From CAKZQX01 sp034437035 (GTDB taxonomy: Bacteria > Chloroflexota > Chloroflexia > Chloroflexales > Chloroflexaceae), in NCBI GenBank assembly GCA_034437035.1, contig DAOTUI010000161.1:1-31049 (forward strand): DNA of 31,049 nucleotides, in the 5' to 3' direction. Shown here in pieces: positions 14,836 to 23,192 of the stretch. The notes beneath the pieces were generated by a model. The model saw only the letters and a list, made by a program, of their open reading frames with translations, was not told where the DNA came from and ran no database searches. A program made the position numbers and the translations under genes. Numbering within the stretch: the stretch's first letter is position 1; each line of letters opens with the position of its first letter.

Positions 14836-17766
14836 TTATCGCCCCACGATAGGGAGGAATATCCGTTGCGGCTCGCCCATGATCGTCCAGAGCCCAAAGT
14901 GGTCGGGCGTGGCAGTGATCGTATTGTTTACCGGATCAACCCTGCTATCCGGTTCTTTCACCCACTGGCTGCCATCCCACCAGTAGAACGCCAGGGTCTC
15001 CTCAACCGCTAAACCCCGTTCATAGTCCTGGTATCCCACCGTTAGCGTGTAGGGTTGTATGGGTTGTGCCGGTTCCTGGGTGTCACTGACGACCACAGTC
15101 ACTTCAAACGTATGCTTATCCAGCATAACCAGATCGCGCTGCGGTGGTTGGGTCAATACCATTTCAGTCAAGGTTACCGTAACCGGGGTAGTAAAGCTAT
15201 TGGCAGGGAAGGTCAGACTGGTTGACGTATCGGGAGCCGTTAGCGTGGCTCCATTCGTTGAGACAGTCATTGCCTGTGGTCGTGCCAAACGAAAAACGAG
15301 TGATCCGGCAACGATAAAATCCTCCATAACATGCAGATCTCCTGCGACCGTGCGATGAGAATAGCCGGCGAACAGTACCGGATTGGTCGTATCCTGCACA
15401 TCAAGAACCTGGAGCCCACCCGGTCCATCGGCAACATACGCAAATTGATCAGTCACCTGCAGGTGTTGTGCATTACCCGGAGTATCGAAGCTACCGTGTA
15501 GTACCGGATTGGCCGGATCACTCACATCAACTATCAGCATCCCGCCGGCACCATCGGCAATATAGGCCAGGTTATCAACCAGGTGTATCTCGGACGCCGT
15601 GCCAGGAGTATCCAGGCTGCCCTGGATGACGGGATTAGCCGCGTCGCTCAGATCGACGATCTGCAACCCGGCCTGACCATTGGCGATGTAGACCAGCGTT
15701 CCCACCATCTGGAGATCGTTAACTGTGCCGGGAGTCGTAAAAGAACTCCGCAACACGGGAGTATCCGGGTCGCTTACATCAAAAATAGTGATGGACGACC
15801 CGGTTTGAGCATCATTCCCCGGTGAAACGACAAAGACGTAGGTTCCCAGCACATGTAATTTTGTACCTTCGCCCCAGATGCGATTATCATTCGTTAGCCA
15901 CTCACCGCGCAACGTCGGGTTATCTGGATCACTGGTATCAACAATTTCGAGGCTTGCCCGCAACGTTTCACCAGATGTGGAGTCGATATCTCGATCATAG
16001 CCAATATAGACCAGGCTTCCCGCGGATTGCACACTATGGACTTCATTAGTAACATCGTTTGACGATTGCCAACCGAGCGGCACTGGAACCCGATTATATA
16101 GCGTTGGGTTAGCCGGATCTTGCACATTGACAACCTGGATCTCGAATTCCGTCGCATCGTAAATATAAACCAGAGCATCCCTCACAGCAAAGATAGATAG
16201 TGGGAATATCCGATCACGGTACCAGCGCGTTCCAAGATGAATTTGACTCTGCTTGACCGGACGATCGAGATCAGTAATATCAACTACATACAAGTCACTG
16301 GCATACTGCAGTGCAGGCCCCCCTATTACCCAATGAGTTTCGGTAATATAAACGCGATTATCGGCAAAATATATATTGCTATTCCGGTTTTTTGGGACGC
16401 TGAAGGCAGAATAATTGCCACGCAATGTGGGACTGTCGGGATTACGCACATCAGCGATAATTAACCCGCCATCACGCGATCCATAGTAAAAGCCTTCCGC
16501 AACGCGCATAGCATCACCACTTGGGGCAAAGCTACCGCGGCGTGTAGCACCATCAATAATTTGCAGGTCAACATCGGTGTTCAGATATATCAAATTTCCT
16601 ATCACCTGGATAGTTTTGATACGCTTCTTACCGAGATTATAACTGGCAACCTGGGTAGTGTCAGTCGGTTCACGTATGTCAAAAACAGATAGAGCGGAGT
16701 TAATTTCGGGAGTATGACCTTCTTCATGATTGATGGTGTAGTATTGGCTCGATATATATGCATACTCACCAGTTACGGCGCGCAATCGATAAGAACGATT
16801 ATAAACATTAGAGTACTTATCGACATAACCATAAGCAAGGGAGCGAAGCAAGACCGGATTATCGGGATTACGTAAATCAATAATATCGAACTGGTGTGTA
16901 TTAAGAGGAAAGCTCGGATGGTCGCTTGTAATTCCGGAAAACAGATATGCCAGACCATCAACTACATACATGTTCTGCATTTCAACGTGGGAAAGCATAA
17001 TACTCCCGCGCAGAACGGGATCATCAGGATTACTTACGTCAATAATCTGGAGATTCTCCGTATCAGTTGCAGGATCTGAACTTATGATGTACGCAAAAGG
17101 GTCTTCTTGCGGCAATCGGGCAACCTGCCCATACTGTGGGACAGGATAATGACCACGCAGCGTTGGATTGGCAAGATCCCGCACATCCAGAATCCGCAAC
17201 TCACTGAGTGCATCAAATCTACACGCATGAAAATAGTAGTATACCAGAGAGTCATCCAGATGCACTTGACTGGTTGTTCCAGATCCTCCAGGTCCAAGTA
17301 CATAGCGACTGTGAACTACCGGATAAACTGGCTGACGAACATCGATGATGACCAGGGTCCGTTCGGGAAAACAGGAAGTGGTAGGCCACGTGGTATATAC
17401 GACATAGAGCAGGTATTCCCGCACCTTGATCTGCGTAATAGTAGCAGTGGCGTTTTCGGGCAAATCGGTTGCAACGGGAATACTTGCCAGGCGCACTGGC
17501 TGATCCGGATTACGTACATCAAAAACCTTCAAAATATCATTTTGCCCAATATACGCCCGGTTATTATTAACCGCAATCAGCCTTCTATTTCCCTGGCCGA
17601 TAAGATCATGGACCAGTTCAATCCGGGGCGTAGCAACGTCTTCCTGCACAGCGGGAGATGCAACCGATACACGCGCTGTGCTACCTGGTTGTGACGGGGG
17701 AGACATAACAGACAATGCTAATAACAGTACCAGCAGTCGCGCCACGGGGGAAAAATACGTTGACAT
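14836..17766 (-). CDS. Secreted LVIVD-repeat double beta-propeller protein
   Basis: A 976-aa exported protein. The N-terminal signal peptide (residues ~8-22, VARLLVLLLALSVMS) is followed by about fourteen LVIVD-type repeats, each with a core like LQIIDVSNPDDPVLRG or LIVDVSDPANPVLHG, spanning ~80-820; fourteen would make two seven-bladed propellers. A C-terminal beta-rich domain (LTFPANSFTTPVTVTLTEM, TPDHFGLWTIMGE) ends in RIFLPIVGR, a short hydrophobic-basic tail. ATG 17766 is preferred because AAGGAG lies 8 nt upstream; GTG 17775 overlaps that site. The 5' two thirds of the gene are visibly AT-richer than the neighbours. It probably acts at the cell surface as a binding or scaffold protein. 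Substrate unknown. Confidence 0.9.
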   Translation of the reverse strand: MSTYFSPVARLLVLLLALSVMSPPSQPGSTARVSVASPAVQEDVATPRIELVHDLIGQGNRRLIAVNNNRAYIGQNDILKVFDVRNPDQPVRLASIPVATDLPENATATITQIKVREYLLYVVYTTWPTTSCFPERTLVIIDVRQPVYPVVHSRYVLGPGGSGTTSQVHLDDSLVYYYFHACRFDALSELRILDVRDLANPTLRGHYPVPQYGQVARLPQEDPFAYIISSDPATDTENLQIIDVSNPDDPVLRGSIMLSHVEMQNMYVVDGLAYLFSGITSDHPSFPLNTHQFDIIDLRNPDNPVLLRSLAYGYVDKYSNVYNRSYRLRAVTGEYAYISSQYYTINHEEGHTPEINSALSVFDIREPTDTTQVASYNLGKKRIKTIQVIGNLIYLNTDVDLQIIDGATRRGSFAPSGDAMRVAEGFYYGSRDGGLIIADVRNPDSPTLRGNYSAFSVPKNRNSNIYFADNRVYITETHWVIGGPALQYASDLYVVDITDLDRPVKQSQIHLGTRWYRDRIFPLSIFAVRDALVYIYDATEFEIQVVNVQDPANPTLYNRVPVPLGWQSSNDVTNEVHSVQSAGSLVYIGYDRDIDSTSGETLRASLEIVDTSDPDNPTLRGEWLTNDNRIWGEGTKLHVLGTYVFVVSPGNDAQTGSSITIFDVSDPDTPVLRSSFTTPGTVNDLQMVGTLVYIANGQAGLQIVDLSDAANPVIQGSLDTPGTASEIHLVDNLAYIADGAGGMLIVDVSDPANPVLHGSFDTPGNAQHLQVTDQFAYVADGPGGLQVLDVQDTTNPVLFAGYSHRTVAGDLHVMEDFIVAGSLVFRLARPQAMTVSTNGATLTAPDTSTSLTFPANSFTTPVTVTLTEMVLTQPPQRDLVMLDKHTFEVTVVVSDTQEPAQPIQPYTLTVGYQDYERGLAVEETLAFYWWDGSQWVKEPDSRVDPVNNTITATPDHFGLWTIMGEPQRIFLPIVGR

Positions 17767-17836
17767 AGGAAGCACTCCTTACCCTCTTCAGTGAGGCATA
17801 GATTGTCACTGCCGACGATATCCGGTTTGTCAGCAC

Positions 17837-17842
17837 ATTATA
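17837..17842 (-). promoter_or_regulatory. -10 box for the LVIVD-repeat gene
   Basis: TATAAT on the - strand, about 70 nt upstream of the ATG at 17766. No TTGACA-like -35 at 16-18 bp and no TG extension, so it may need an activator or be fortuitous. Confidence 0.4.
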
Positions 17843-18051
17843 CCGCCATCTCAGCAGTTCATTCTGTGCGATTTTGTTTATGAGTGAATGTTAAAATAAT
17901 GAGGAGATGCATAGCAATAGCATAGATCGGATGAAAACGATGACCCAAAACGCCAGGATACTGCACACATATTTATTAAGAGAGGAGGTTGCTACATTTC
18001 AGTGTAGCAGTAAATGCTGATAGTGCTACCGGCTTCAGAAGGACTTCTCCT

Positions 18052-18067
18052 CTGGTCATATGACCAG
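18052..18067. promoter_or_regulatory. 16-bp perfect palindrome, possible operator
   Basis: CTGGTCATATGACCAG reads the same on both strands. The symmetric TGGTC/GACCA half-sites resemble GntR-type operators in general form. It lies 78 bp beyond the stop of the GT-C gene and 285 bp upstream of the LVIVD start. No regulator gene is nearby. Confidence 0.4.
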
Positions 18068-18144
18068 TGTTGCAGGTAGGAATACGCAGAGGAAATTATC
18101 ACTCTGCTATCTAAACCTCGTCATCCACAGCGATATGAATACAC

Positions 18145-19986
18145 TTACCGCACTTCGATCACGCCCAATGTCACCACATCACTCACCGGCTCACCCCCAA
18201 CTGTCCGAGTATACTGCCGCCGTCCGCGCTCCTCCGGCAGATAGAGTCCCGCGCGCAGTTCATAACGTCCCGGCGGAAGATCGGCGGGCAATGTCAGCGG
18301 ATGCGGATCTTCCACCCAATCGCCCGGTGTCCAGCGGGGCAGCGGAAACGCGCCCGCCTGCGGGCGCTGGTTATCCTCCGTCACAATGCGCCCCGCATCG
18401 TCCACCAGATGCACAAAGACGGTCCAGTCCTGGGGAATCGGCTCCAGGGCATGCCAGGTCAGCGTCACAGTGATGGTCTCTCCGGGACGGGCAATCCCTT
18501 CCAATCGCCGGCCGCGCAGTTCCACGCCACGCTCCCAGGACTGCGCAAATCGTGCCGTGACCAGTTGCTCCAGCCGTGCCTGCGCCTGCTGTGGTGGTAG
18601 TGTTCGCCACTCATACGCCGGACGAATCACCCCCAGCGGCAGGTAGAGCGCCAGTGCCAGTAACCCCACCAACCCGGCACCAGTGACCAGGCGTGGCAAC
18701 GGCATCCAGCCCACAGCCGGCAGAATTGCAATCGCGGGCAGCGCCGGGAAGAGCATCCGCCCCTGCCAGGCCACCAGACCCGCTGTCAGCGCAAAGCTCA
18801 CCGTCCAGGCCAGCGCCGACAGCGGCAGCAGCAACACCGCCACCCATGATGAATCGACGATAGAGCGTAGCGAGTGCCGCCGCAATTCCCCGGCACGCAG
18901 CCGGCGACCCAGGTACAGCACCAACCCACCGAGCGCAATCAGGCCGACCAGCGCGTACACCCGGATAACCCACACCGGCGGACGCAGACTCATCCAGCCG
19001 AAGCGCGCCCAGAACGAGGCATAGAGTTGCGTCAGAGCCGTGTGCCAGGCCGCCGGACTGCGCCAGCTAAATGCCTGGGTCATAAACTCATCGCGAAACA
19101 CGCCTAGCCCGAACGGGTCGCCGTAGAGCTGCCAGTTACGCGCATACCACCAACCCGCGAGCAGCAGTGCAACCGCCGCCCAGGTGATGACAATGCGAGT
19201 CGTTGCCCACCAGTTACCACTACCGGCGCGCCAACTGGCCCAGAGCAGCAGCGGGGCCAGTAGCAGCGCGCTCTGCTTGGTCAGCAGCGCCAGCCCAAAC
19301 AGTCCACCTACCAGCAGCGCCCAGTGGTGGCGGTGGCTAACCGCAGGTGGACGAACCGCCAGCCAGAACAACCCCGCGCTCAAGGCCGTCAGCAGCGCAT
19401 CATTTGTTACCAGCGCCGAGGTAAACAAAAACTGCGGATTTAGCGCGACAAATGCGGTTGCCGGCAGGGGCAGGTATGCCCACGCAGGTTGCGTAGTCCG
19501 GTCGGGTTGAACCAGCGCATGTGCGGCTTTCCAGGTGCAGATTAGCGTCACCAGCCCCAGGAGCGTTGAAACGCCCCGCGCCAGATGCCAGGCCAACACC
19601 ACCCCGCGCCACGGCCAGTACTCCTGGCTGGAGCGCATAAAGGCCGCCGGTTCGCTGCCACTATTCCAGAGGAAATCGGGATTGTCGCTCAGGGAGATTT
19701 CACGTTCGGCAGGGGGGAGCCAGGCCACCGTCGGCAGCGCCAACAGATAGGCCAGCGGCGGCTGATGCCCCTCGCCCGGTACATCAACCTGCCCGACGGC
19801 AGCATGCTGGCGTGGCAGTCGGCCCTCGCGTGCCAGGAACAGCACATACGCCATATGGCCCGGCTCATCCGGCCCTTCTCCCAGGGGAACGACAATATTG
19901 TACAGCGTTGCCGACAGCAAAAAGAGGAGCAGCAGCGCGTACAGGGGGAAATGGGAAACGTGAAGCGCAGCATGTCTTATTCGCAT
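18145..19986 (-). CDS. DUF2142/GT-C-type membrane glycosyltransferase-like protein
   Basis: 613 aa, about ten to eleven membrane helices. After the first helix the outer loop carries GEGPDEPGHMAYV (Asp40, Glu41, His44), the acidic motif typical of DUF2142 and GT39/ArnT-like GT-C transferases, which use polyprenyl-linked sugars to modify surface molecules. The WWYARNWQLYGDPFG segment (around residue 275) is also typical. The last ~140 residues form a soluble beta-rich domain (TVTLTWHALEPIPQDWTVFV, PPGRYELRAGLYLPEE), probably extracytoplasmic. It lies where pheT often follows pheS, 30 bp after pheS. The ATG lies in the loop of an inverted repeat (19959-20004). Donor and acceptor are unknown. 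Confidence 0.85.
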   Translation of the reverse strand: MRIRHAALHVSHFPLYALLLLFLLSATLYNIVVPLGEGPDEPGHMAYVLFLAREGRLPRQHAAVGQVDVPGEGHQPPLAYLLALPTVAWLPPAEREISLSDNPDFLWNSGSEPAAFMRSSQEYWPWRGVVLAWHLARGVSTLLGLVTLICTWKAAHALVQPDRTTQPAWAYLPLPATAFVALNPQFLFTSALVTNDALLTALSAGLFWLAVRPPAVSHRHHWALLVGGLFGLALLTKQSALLLAPLLLWASWRAGSGNWWATTRIVITWAAVALLLAGWWYARNWQLYGDPFGLGVFRDEFMTQAFSWRSPAAWHTALTQLYASFWARFGWMSLRPPVWVIRVYALVGLIALGGLVLYLGRRLRAGELRRHSLRSIVDSSWVAVLLLPLSALAWTVSFALTAGLVAWQGRMLFPALPAIAILPAVGWMPLPRLVTGAGLVGLLALALYLPLGVIRPAYEWRTLPPQQAQARLEQLVTARFAQSWERGVELRGRRLEGIARPGETITVTLTWHALEPIPQDWTVFVHLVDDAGRIVTEDNQRPQAGAFPLPRWTPGDWVEDPHPLTLPADLPPGRYELRAGLYLPEERGRRQYTRTVGGEPVSDVVTLGVIEVR

Positions 19987-20004
19987 GACCTTTTACGCTT
20001 CACG
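19959..20004 (-). promoter_or_regulatory. Inverted repeat enclosing the GT-C gene start codon
   Basis: CGTGAAGCG (19959-19967) and CGCTTCACG (19996-20004) can pair across a 28-nt loop that contains the ATG (19986-19984). The sequence is also period-7-like (TTTTACG, CTTCACG; TTTCCCA, TTTCCCC inside the gene), so it may be a remnant of a heptamer tract. A translational control role is speculative. Confidence 0.4.
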
Positions 20005-20016
20005 TCTCAGAGCCAC

Positions 20017-21063
20017 TCAGGAGAACTGTTCGAGGAAGCGCACATCGCCACTGTAGAACCAGCGAATATCTTCAATGCCATACTTGAGCATGGTAATCCG
20101 CTCCGGGCCGAATCCACCCGCGAAACCGCTAAACTTCTCCGGATCATAGCCGCCATTACGCAGCACATTCGGGTGAACCATTCCACAGCCACCGATCTCC
20201 AGCCAGCCGGTGTACTTGCAGACGCGGCAGCCCTTTGCGCCACACAGGAAACAACTAACATCCATCTCAGCACTGGGCTCGGTAAAGGGAAAGTAGCTTG
20301 CCCGGAAGCGCGTGCGCGTACCCTTCCCAAACAGCCGTTCGGCGAAGAAGTCAAGCGTACCCTTCAGATCGCCCATCGTAATGCTGCGCCCCACCGCCAG
20401 GAACTCAAACTGGTGGAACATAAACTCACTGCGCGCCGTCACCTGCTCGTTGCGGTAGCATTTCCCCGGCAGCAGCACACGCAGCGGATTGGGCGCATAG
20501 CGGTGCATCGCGTGGATCTGCCCCGGCGATGTATGCGTCCGCAGCAGCGTTTTCGGCGCATTGGGCGGCATCTCCACATAAAACGTATCCTGCATATCCC
20601 GCGCCGGATGATCCGGCAGGAAGTTGAGCAGACCGAAGTTGTAGTCGTCCGTCTCAACTTCGCGGCTCTCCCAGACCTGGAAGCCCATCTCAGCAAAAAT
20701 ATTGATAATCTGACGGAACACCTGCGTCGTCAGGTGCAACCGGCCCAACTCGGGCCGGCGACCCGGCAGCGTTACGTCAACCCGGTCCCTTGCAAGAGTA
20801 GCTTCCCGTGCCGCCGCTTTTAACCGGGCTTCAGCATCGCTGTAAGCCTGCTCCAGGGTCGCGCGGAGGCGGTTTACCTGCTGCCCGACCACTGGCCGCT
20901 CTTCGGCGGGAAGTGCGCCCATGCCGCGACTGAGACGGGTAATCGCCCCACCCTTACCCAGGTAGGAACTTTTCCACCCGGCGAGCCCGTTCAGATCGGT
21001 AACGGCTGCCAGTTCGTCCTGCGCCCGCTGCTCTACCTCAGTCAACTCATCTGTAATGCTCAT
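20017..21063 (-). CDS. pheS: Phenylalanine--tRNA ligase alpha subunit
   Basis: Catalytic alpha subunit of the PheS2PheT2 synthetase, class II, 348 aa. N-terminal coiled coil (residues 1-90), motif 2 (CYRNEQVTARSEFMFHQFE), the GDLKGTLDFFAERLFG region, a four-Cys zinc-like insert CFLCGAKGCRVCKYTGW, and motif 3 (GFAGGFGPERITMLKYGIED). ATG 21063 is preferred, with GGGGGGA directly upstream; GTG 21078 would add five residues. It overlaps the methyltransferase gene by 17 nt. pheT is not in this window. Confidence 0.97.
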   Translation of the reverse strand: MSITDELTEVEQRAQDELAAVTDLNGLAGWKSSYLGKGGAITRLSRGMGALPAEERPVVGQQVNRLRATLEQAYSDAEARLKAAAREATLARDRVDVTLPGRRPELGRLHLTTQVFRQIINIFAEMGFQVWESREVETDDYNFGLLNFLPDHPARDMQDTFYVEMPPNAPKTLLRTHTSPGQIHAMHRYAPNPLRVLLPGKCYRNEQVTARSEFMFHQFEFLAVGRSITMGDLKGTLDFFAERLFGKGTRTRFRASYFPFTEPSAEMDVSCFLCGAKGCRVCKYTGWLEIGGCGMVHPNVLRNGGYDPEKFSGFAGGFGPERITMLKYGIEDIRWFYSGDVRFLEQFS

Positions 21064-21868
21064 GGTCCCCCCGCTCACTTCTCAGGCATCGATCCTCTGT
21101 TCGCCGGCGCAATGCCTCAAACAATATCACGCTTCCTGCTATCGCCGCATTGAGCGACTCGACCGGTCCTTCCATCGGGATAGTAATGAACGCCGTTGCC
21201 AGCGCCAGACCCGCGTCGCTGACCCCCTGGGCTTCATTCCCAATAATCAACGCAGCCGGTCGGCACCAGTCAACTGCGTAGTAGGGCAGCAGAGCCTGCG
21301 CAACAGCCGCATAAACTGCGGTCCCGGCCGCCGGCATCCCGGCGAGATCATCCCACTGCCGGTCAACCTGCAGCGGCAGATAGAAGTGCGCCCCCATTGC
21401 CGCGCGCACAACCTTGGGGCTGTAGATATCCGCCGTGCCCTGCATGCAGACGATCTGCCCGGCACCGGCCGCCGCCGCCGAGCGCAGCAGCGTACCGACA
21501 TTCCCCGGATCTTGAATAGCATCGAGGACCAGCGTCAGACCGGGGCGCGGCGGCAGGTTCGGCCAGGCCGCAACCGCAACCACACCCTGAGGCGTCACTG
21601 TATCGGCGGCGGCGGCGACCACGCGTGGTGTTGCCGCATACCAACCGGACTGGTCAGCGAACTGCTCCAGCAGATGCCGGCCGGCATCCGTTGCTGCCAG
21701 TTGCTCCGGCGCATAGAGTCCCAGATGCACCGGAACCCCCGTGTGCAGGGCCGCCTGCACCAGGCGCACTCCTTCAAGCACAAAACACCGCTCGCGGTGG
21801 CGCTCTCGACGGTCAGCGCTTAGCGAGCGGATGTATTTGACGTGCGAATTCGCGGTACTGGTGATCAC
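21047..21868 (-). CDS. TrmH/SpoU-family RNA 2'-O-methyltransferase
   Basis: A 273-aa SPOUT methyltransferase that uses S-adenosylmethionine to methylate rRNA or tRNA ribose. The N-terminal substrate-binding domain starts ITSTANSHVKYIRSLSADRR and contains RCFVLEGVRLV. The catalytic SpoU domain has the three trefoil-knot motifs: LVLDAIQDPGNVGTLLRSA (motif 1), LIIGNEAQGVS (motif 2) and IPMEGPVESLNAAIAGSVIL (motif 3). GTG 21868 is chosen since the longer frame from 21925 would lie inside rplT. It sits between rplT and pheS, a placement seen in many bacteria; the exact target nucleotide cannot be told. Confidence 0.92.
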   Translation of the reverse strand: MITSTANSHVKYIRSLSADRRERHRERCFVLEGVRLVQAALHTGVPVHLGLYAPEQLAATDAGRHLLEQFADQSGWYAATPRVVAAAADTVTPQGVVAVAAWPNLPPRPGLTLVLDAIQDPGNVGTLLRSAAAAGAGQIVCMQGTADIYSPKVVRAAMGAHFYLPLQVDRQWDDLAGMPAAGTAVYAAVAQALLPYYAVDWCRPAALIIGNEAQGVSDAGLALATAFITIPMEGPVESLNAAIAGSVILFEALRRRTEDRCLRSERGDHEHYR

Positions 21869-21872
21869 CGGC

Positions 21873-22226
21873 CTATGACGCTGACTGAACCTCGGCGACA
21901 ATCGAACGAAAGGCCGCAGGATCACGTACCGCCAGATCGGCCAGCATCTTGCGATCCAGGTCGATCCCGGCGTCCTTCAAGCCTTTCATCAGCCGGCTGT
22001 AGGTTGTACCATTCAAGCGCGCGGCGGCATTGATCCGCTGGATCCAGAGCCCCCGGAAATCACGCTTGCGGTTGCGGCGGTCACGGTAGGCATACGCCAG
22101 CGCATGCATTACCGTCTCATTTGCCGGGCGGAAGTGGCGACTCCGACTACCCCAGTAGCCCTTGGCCTGCTTCATCACCTTTTTATGGCTTTTACGGGCC
22201 ATAACGCCACGTTTTACACGGGCCAT
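21873..22226 (-). CDS. rplT: 50S ribosomal protein L20
   Basis: L20, needed early in large-subunit assembly; in other bacteria it also represses its own operon. 117 aa, standard length, starting MARVKRGVMARKSHKKVMKQ, with the conserved GLWIQRINAAAR and YSRLMKGLKDAGIDLDRKML. Strong ribosome-binding site GGAGG 5 nt before the ATG. The 85-bp spacer from rpmI holds two hairpins. Confidence 0.98.
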   Translation of the reverse strand: MARVKRGVMARKSHKKVMKQAKGYWGSRSRHFRPANETVMHALAYAYRDRRNRKRDFRGLWIQRINAAARLNGTTYSRLMKGLKDAGIDLDRKMLADLAVRDPAAFRSIVAEVQSAS

Positions 22227-22273
22227 TGATTCCTCCGTTTAGCAGATATTCAGATAGCAGAAGCAGGGTTCAC

Positions 22274-22312
22274 TCCGGGGAAATCCCGGACGACCGGCTA
22301 ACTCCCGCCGGT
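22274..22312 (-). promoter_or_regulatory. Two hairpins in rpmI-rplT spacer
   Basis: Stem 1: ACCGGC/GCCGGT (22293-22312, 8-nt loop), touching the rpmI stop codon. Stem 2: TCCGGG/CCCGGA (22274-22290, 5-nt loop). There is no T-run, so these are not terminators. By analogy with L20-controlled infC operons they could be an L20 binding site, but this was not shown. Confidence 0.45.
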
Positions 22313-22512
22313 TACTTTACTCCATACGGCAGCGCTACTTCCAGATGGCTCTTATTGGCCTCGGCGGTTGGCAGCATCTTACCGTAGAGGCGGCGTACAC
22401 GCTTGGCGCGGTTACGCTTGAGACCACGACCACCCTTGGCCTGCATATACTTGCCCCTGCCGGTAATTTTAAACCGGCGTGCTGCCCCCTTGTGGGTTTT
22501 CATTTTAGGCAT
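22312..22512 (-). CDS. rpmI: 50S ribosomal protein L35
   Basis: 66 aa, very basic, with the L35 signature MPKMKTHKGAARRFKITGRG at the N-terminus and the NRAKRVRRL segment. Eleven nt after infC; AGGA overlaps the infC stop. Standard position infC-rpmI-rplT. Confidence 0.98.
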   Translation of the reverse strand: MPKMKTHKGAARRFKITGRGKYMQAKGGRGLKRNRAKRVRRLYGKMLPTAEANKSHLEVALPYGVK

Positions 22513-22523
22513 TGGGTAACATC

Positions 22524-23192
22524 CTATTCTTCGTCTTCATCTTCATCCAGATCTTCGTCTGCTTCTACATCCACGCCATTACCATTACCCGCGTCCCCAG
22601 CTTTCTCAGCCCGGGCCTCCTTGCGCGACTGCTGATCGGCCTGCGCCTGCTTGCGCTGCGCCTGCTGGAGCGCTTTCAGCGCCTTAGGATTGGGCGCAAG
22701 CACCAGCGAAACAGCGCGCCCTTCCATTGCCTGCTTCTGTTCGACCACAGCAATATCGCGTAGCGAGTCGGAAATCTGGTCAAGCATTTCACGACCAATA
22801 TCGGGATGCGCCATCTCGCGCCCCCGGAAACGCACCGTGAACTTTACCTTGTCACCACTCTGCAGAAATCGTCGCGCCTGCTTTGATTTTACCGACAGAT
22901 CATGCTCATCCGTCTTGGGGCGCAGCCGCACCTCTTTCATCTCACTCTGCCGCTGATTCTTGCGCGCCTCACGCTCTTTCTTGCTCTGCTCATAGCGATA
23001 CTTACCATAGTCCATCACCCGACAGACCGGCGGATTAGCATTGGGCGCAACCTCAACCAGGTCCAGGCCCCGTTCCTCTGCCATTTGCAGCGCCTCACGC
23101 ATCGGGATAATCCCGACCTGCGTGCCTTCCTCATCAATCAGCCGCACTTCACGCGCACGGATGCGGTTGTTGACACGTAATCGGTCTTTAAT
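22524..23192 (-). CDS. infC: Translation initiation factor IF-3, AUU start
   Basis: IF-3 checks start codons and keeps subunits apart. 222 aa from an ATT start at 23192: the protein then begins at IKDRLRVNNRIRAREVRLI, the usual IF-3 N-terminus, and AAGGAG (23205-23200) lies exactly 7 nt upstream. AUU/AUC starts are a known device by which IF-3 represses its own gene. The ATG at 23276 would add 28 residues of non-family sequence and would read through the ribosome-binding site. Domains: IF3-N (to ~75, PPVCRVMDYGKYRYEQ), linker, IF3-C (EVRLRPKTDEHDLSVKSKQA; VKFTVRFRGRE). An extra acidic tail of ~50 residues, ending DEDLDEDEDEE, follows. First gene of the operon. Confidence 0.95.
   Translation of the reverse strand: MKDRLRVNNRIRAREVRLIDEEGTQVGIIPMREALQMAEERGLDLVEVAPNANPPVCRVMDYGKYRYEQSKKEREARKNQRQSEMKEVRLRPKTDEHDLSVKSKQARRFLQSGDKVKFTVRFRGREMAHPDIGREMLDQISDSLRDIAVVEQKQAMEGRAVSLVLAPNPKALKALQQAQRKQAQADQQSRKEARAEKAGDAGNGNGVDVEADEDLDEDEDEE

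Larger units (their letters stand above)
17767..18144. other. Intergenic region with hairpin and palindrome
   Basis: 378 bp without a gene. Contents: a TATAAT for the LVIVD gene on the - strand (17842-17837) with no matching -35; a 7-bp hairpin TGCTACA/TGTAGCA at 17990-18009; and a perfect 16-bp palindrome CTGGTCATATGACCAG at 18052-18067. The region is AT-richer than its surroundings. I see no obvious terminator with a T-run for the 18145 gene. Confidence 0.55.

Noticed and set aside
19585..20823. Open frame of 412 codons on the + strand
   Set aside because: Antisense to pheS and the GT-C gene, both strongly supported on the - strand.
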